From: Xiphydria camelus
Lineage: Eukaryota > Arthropoda > Insecta > Hymenoptera > Xiphydriidae
Length of the DNA: 64,000 nucleotides
Assembly (NCBI GenBank): GCA_963678675.1
Contig: OY783192.1
Coordinates: forward strand, 6,396,001-6,460,000
Reading direction: 5' to 3'
Part shown: positions 59,270 to 64,000 of the stretch, one piece after another
How the letters are laid out: the number at the start of each line of letters is the position of its first letter
Numbering within the stretch: position 1 is the first letter of the stretch
The notes under the pieces: model-generated
Seen by the model: only the letters and a program-made list of their open reading frames with translations
Databases searched by the model: none
What the model was told of the DNA's origin: nothing
Position numbers and translations under genes: made by a program

Positions 59270-61602
59270 TATGCATGTATTTTTCAACTGAGTTAGCCAA
59301 CAGATTTGTCTCTGTAGATGAAACAATTTGCAACACAGTTGTGCTACACGTGCAGTCAACCTAACTTGCGTCGCATGCTATATGATATATAGGATATATA
59401 TTACTTATGATATAATATTTGATCGTAGTTCTCTAAAATTGATCACAAATGTAGACGTATAAGTACATGTTCCGCATAATCGCTTTTTAACGAGTTAGAT
59501 TCAAATATAAATTTGATAAAGTTTACTTGTCCTCTTCATATTAACTTTCTGGTAAAATTGTGTAGATTAGTTGATACAAATATTTTATATTGAATTCATG
59601 CAGAAATTAAGGTTACTTAGGAAAGGAATGCTATGAATTCATTATGTATGATCATTTAATTCTAGAATAATTAATTGGGGGATATTTGCCCCAAGCTGAC
59701 CCCTGCCTTTAGACTACTCGCGGGTATTGTAAGGGACTACGATATGTGGAAATGGTAGTTCTAGAGTCAAAATTTAATAGCCAAAATTAGCCATAGACGT
59801 TTGTAGTATATGTATGTAAACTTCGAAACACTTCTTTATAATATTTCTATTCAGTAACAATATTTCTAAATTTCTATATTAATGTTTCTATACTGGGTGT
59901 TGGTCCATATTCATTTTTTATCTTTGAAGGTAATATATTTAAAGAAAAGAGGAACGAAAGGCTAACGGAATTCAGACTCCATAATCGGGTCGAAGACATT
60001 ATGTGTACATACATCTATTATACAGTAGGTTGGAATAAAACATAAATGACATACCTAAGAGCATCGTTTGGAACCGGTTTCTTAGAGAACGTGCACATTC
60101 GAGAAAAGAAAAGGTGTTTTGAATGAATATCTCCACGAGAGGAGGAAGGTCCGTAAAGATTCTTCGTGGAATGATCAAATTTATATAAGATTTTTTAATA
60201 ATTCGAAACCAAAACGCAATATGAGTTTTCGAGGTATTTTGTTGTCTTAGTTACCTTGGAGCGATAATTGGAAGAAACCAGTATTTCTTTATTGTCTCAG
60301 CTCCATGTCAGAAGAATTGTCGCATTTATTGCTTCGTTTATTATTTCAATACTAAAGATAAAAATAATATTTTGTATTGATTTATGGTAGTTTGGTGTTC
60401 TTATCCCATTGGCGCTGTGATTTTGAAATTTATTCTGGACGGTAACGGTTTTCTTCTTTATAAATCCATACCTACGTTTCCACAGAGATTATCTATATTT
60501 TTAACACCTTTATCACAATATGCAAGGTCAATAGCGTCACTGGTAAAACTTTCTTCCGCGCGTGTGATGGTATTTCTTTACAATGCTTCGAAACTCTCCT
60601 CTTTCGTTGTAATCTCCTTATCGGTGTGACGGCAATAAACTCGTTTAATTACACGTTTTTTCTTATGAATAATAGAAAAATACGAAAATAACGGAAAATT
60701 CGAGTACTGTCGCATATATAACCATTATGGTCGTTATCAAAATCATGAAGTTAATCTACTAGTTGTGGGGTTAACAACGTTTAATCAAATTTATAAAAAA
60801 TGTATGATGGTCGCGAGAGTGAAAGAGAAATCAATTCATCACAAATATTTCTTGATATACTGCTGATCTACACGCGCCCACTCCAATTTCATAAGTACCT
60901 ACGTCCACACAGATTACTTCTTAGGTCTCTTATCAGGCCTCAGAATATTATTTAACACCTTCAAAGCGATTACTGAATTAAAGTGTATTGGTTTTCATAA
61001 TTCTAACTATTCGAGCTCATTTGATAAAGAGATTGTGTATATATGAAAGTCATTTTCAGATAGCCTGTCTGTTCAAGAAAATAAACAATTAATAAAGGTA
61101 GGAAAGAGCTGGCCCTTCCGAATAATTTCTAATTAAATGGATCCAAGGTTATTTTATGCCGAAGAGTGTTTTCGTTAAAAATATACGTGTATCAATTCCT
61201 CTGCGAAATACATATTCGAAGCTTCCGGGAATAGATAAATGTCACATAACACAGCCTTGAAAGAAGATTTGTATGTCAAAATACCAGAACCGACAGACCA
61301 GGTTCTCCCCCCTTCCTTTTCACTCTTTCTTTCTCTCCCTCTCTTTATCTCTCTCTCATACGCACACTCAATTACCACACATGATATCACGTTAGTTCGC
61401 TGGGAAGATCATTTGCCCGTATCACGAGATAAGGCTACAGAACTCACTCCACAAACAGTGCTGTCCTGCGTGCCTTATGGACCACTAGACAAAAAAATAT
61501 GGTTAAAAAATGGATGAGAATTTTTGAATCGTTTTAACACGTATGATTTATAAATATTAGAAAACGTATATTTTTTTGTATATAGAGAGCAATGTTAGAA
61601 AT
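59270..61602. other. Gene 2 intron, no clear feature
   Basis: GGGGGATATTTGCCCCAAGC near 59678 resembles the terminal motif of the neighbouring pogo-like elements and may be an isolated end. Nothing else is recognised. Confidence 0.4.
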
Positions 61603-63386
61603 GGGTTAAAAGTGGGATAGATGTCCCAGGAGGATAGATGCCCAACCCCCTTTATTTCGAATATGCTAGCATGATTGAGACAATGGGGTATTTCTGTTAT
61701 ACATCAGTTTACATATTCGTGAATATAGAGATAAAAAATTTACCCATCAACTATATTAATTAAGTATTTATAACAGTTGCAAGTAGAGTGCACAGCTCAT
61801 TGTTAAATTCAGGTGAAATTGCTTTCACTAAGATAACGCCTGTAGGATATTCTACGAAGAAATTCGACGCAAAAGTAATTTTGTGGATGAATAGAATTTA
61901 CCGATGAAGAACAATAACTGTTATATGATTTTAATCTTGTATGTCGGAATAAATATTGGTGAGACAACTATCCCAACGTTAGTTTTTCGCTGGAGGATAC
62001 CGTCACAGGCCCAGTTACTGCCAGAGTGTCCAAGTTTATGTCAGTTCTGTATTCGTTTTCCTTTTTATTACTTACATTATTTCGATAAATTTGTTGAAAA
62101 ATTGAGAAAAACCATTACGATTCTGATGAATAGTGTTTAAAGATCTCTTCCGATGGTACCTAACTTAATAGTAGCAAAGTGCTCGAAAAATCAAAAATTC
62201 GACCACAAGAGGTCCCCATATATTCATATTGCTCACGTTTATACGCGATCGCTGTATGAAAGTATTTCTAGCGACCAATGCCGGGTTAACCAGATCAACA
62301 TAACTTCAAAGTCAAAGTTTCACTGCTGCAGTTAATCATGATTAGTTAATCAAGCATTTGATTAACTAATCATGATAATAACTTAATTTTAATGATTTTT
62401 ACCACGTTATAAACGGTTTTGTACTTTTTGGAGATCCCTGATATTTATTGGGACATAAGGTGGCAGATACTAGGACATCAATCAAAACTGCTGACAGAAA
62501 CTGGGTCCCTCGGTCCATTTGATAATTAATTCAATAATAAATTATTTACTCACTGGACTGTCCTGCTAACTGCGCAGAAATAGAGTTTACGATTGGCATT
62601 AACGTGGGAAATATCTACTTTTCTCTTATATGAATTTAATATAACTGAAAAATATCATCTACAGTGTCATGTAATGCTAAACATGGCAGTAACTGGGCCC
62701 ATAACGGTAGATGCCACACTGGCGATAGAGGATAGATGCTCTATTAGTGAAGAACGATAGATGCCTTTGTTTCGTTAATGATCTACTGAATCGAAATTCT
62801 TGCAGTCACGGAAGATAATATAGTGTAAGACTTACGCATTATTACTTACTTTTTATTATTATATACTTTTCGTGGAAAATAGAAAACGGCTTTTTCATAC
62901 ATTTGGTAATGATTGTTGAAAAAAGAAGAAACAAGTAGCGAAATGAATGGCAAAGACGTCAGATTCGACAGAATAATAATAATTTTACAGAAAACTCAAT
63001 TATTTCTGCTTAATAAATAATCAATAATTGTAATTTCTTTATTGTTGTATTTTAGAAAAATGTGAGATATTAAATATATTTATTATGAAATTCATTTTTC
63101 TTACGACTAAAATAAAATCTTCATCTCATTAGACACCCAGGACATCTATCCTGCAAACCTGTAAGAAAAGGCACCTATCCCACCACTTGGATATCTACTC
63201 TTCAAAATGCCGAAAACGGAGTTTCTTATTTCTTTGCATATCTTATATTGTTTTATCCCAATTATATTTTTTACTATAGAAATTGTTACATTCTAGTAAC
63301 TAGACCATAGATTTATATTCTACTAACAATGTATTTTGCCATATAATTTATATTTCTTAATTAGGGCATCTATTCCTCTTTTACCC
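61603..63386. mobile_element. Pogo-like element with reiterated GATAGATGCCC motif
   Basis: GGGTTAAAAGTGGGATAGAT at the left and ATCTATTCCTCTTTTACCC at the right form diverged inverted ends. The motif GGATAGATGCC or its complement recurs at about 61616, 61633, 62706, 62731, 62754, 63142, 63171 and 63362. No transposase reading frame is preserved. Confidence 0.65.
62332..62379. repeat. Perfect 22-bp-arm hairpin
   Basis: TTAATCATGATTAGTTAATC and its complement are separated by 4 bases. It may be a tiny MITE or a cruciform-forming site inside the larger element. Confidence 0.8.

Positions 63387-64000
<614 letters not shown>

Overview
The window looks like nuclear DNA of an insect. It is AT-rich and intron-rich, and it holds mariner, pogo, piggyBac and PIF/Harbinger-type transposon remnants, an R2-clade-like retrotransposon piece and a short CCTAA (insect telomere-type) tract. 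The repeat style suggests Hymenoptera, but only weakly. There is no bacterial-style operon, tRNA, rRNA or CRISPR array that I can support.

The host content is two tandem ABCG half-transporter genes on the + strand. Gene 1 can be read completely: coding exons at 21000-21219, 38131-38248, 39410-39605, 40194-40341, 40459-40698, 41959-42075, 42220-42483, 42606-42862 and 44290-44628 join in phase into a 632-residue ABCG1/ABCG4-like protein. It has Walker A, Q-loop, signature, Walker B, D-loop and H-loop motifs followed by a six-helix membrane domain. An acceptor at 20790 shows that at least one noncoding exon lies upstream. The best candidate is a GC-rich block near 3.7-4.06 kb ending in GTAAGT, which would leave a leader intron of about 16.7 kb. 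The first coding intron is about 16.9 kb. Gene 2 begins at 54915 with a short N-terminal exon (to 55122) that ends in the same splice phase at the equivalent place in the fold. Its remaining exons lie beyond the window, so its first intron exceeds 8.8 kb.

Nearly everything else is transposon-derived. Layout: 0.7-3.3 kb, TIR element, mariner scrap and an 85-bp palindromic MITE; 7.5-9.1 kb, large foldbacks and a mariner 3' end; 12.6-15.7 kb, a composite of nested elements; 22-31 kb (gene 1 intron 1), MITEs, a cluster of three foldbacks and a 1-kb near-perfect palindrome; 34.2-36.8 kb, a PIF/Harbinger element with TAA duplication; 37.0-39.0 kb, a foldback and two TTAA-flanked MITEs around exon 3; 42.9-44.1 kb, a foldback in the last intron; 46.3-47.4 kb, a pogo-like element inserted cleanly into a palindromic MITE; 48.9-50.6 kb, a broken arthropod multicopy gene flanked by long inverted repeats; 51.8-53.1 kb, a palindrome and an R2-like 3' fragment; 55-64 kb (gene 2 intron), more MITEs and two pogo-like elements with reiterated terminal motifs.

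The most unusual signals are a set of pogo-like elements in which the terminal motif is repeated inside the element, several long foldbacks that keep only the tail of a transposase, and the inverted repeats bracketing the multicopy gene fragment. All identifications come from reading the sequence. No database search was run.
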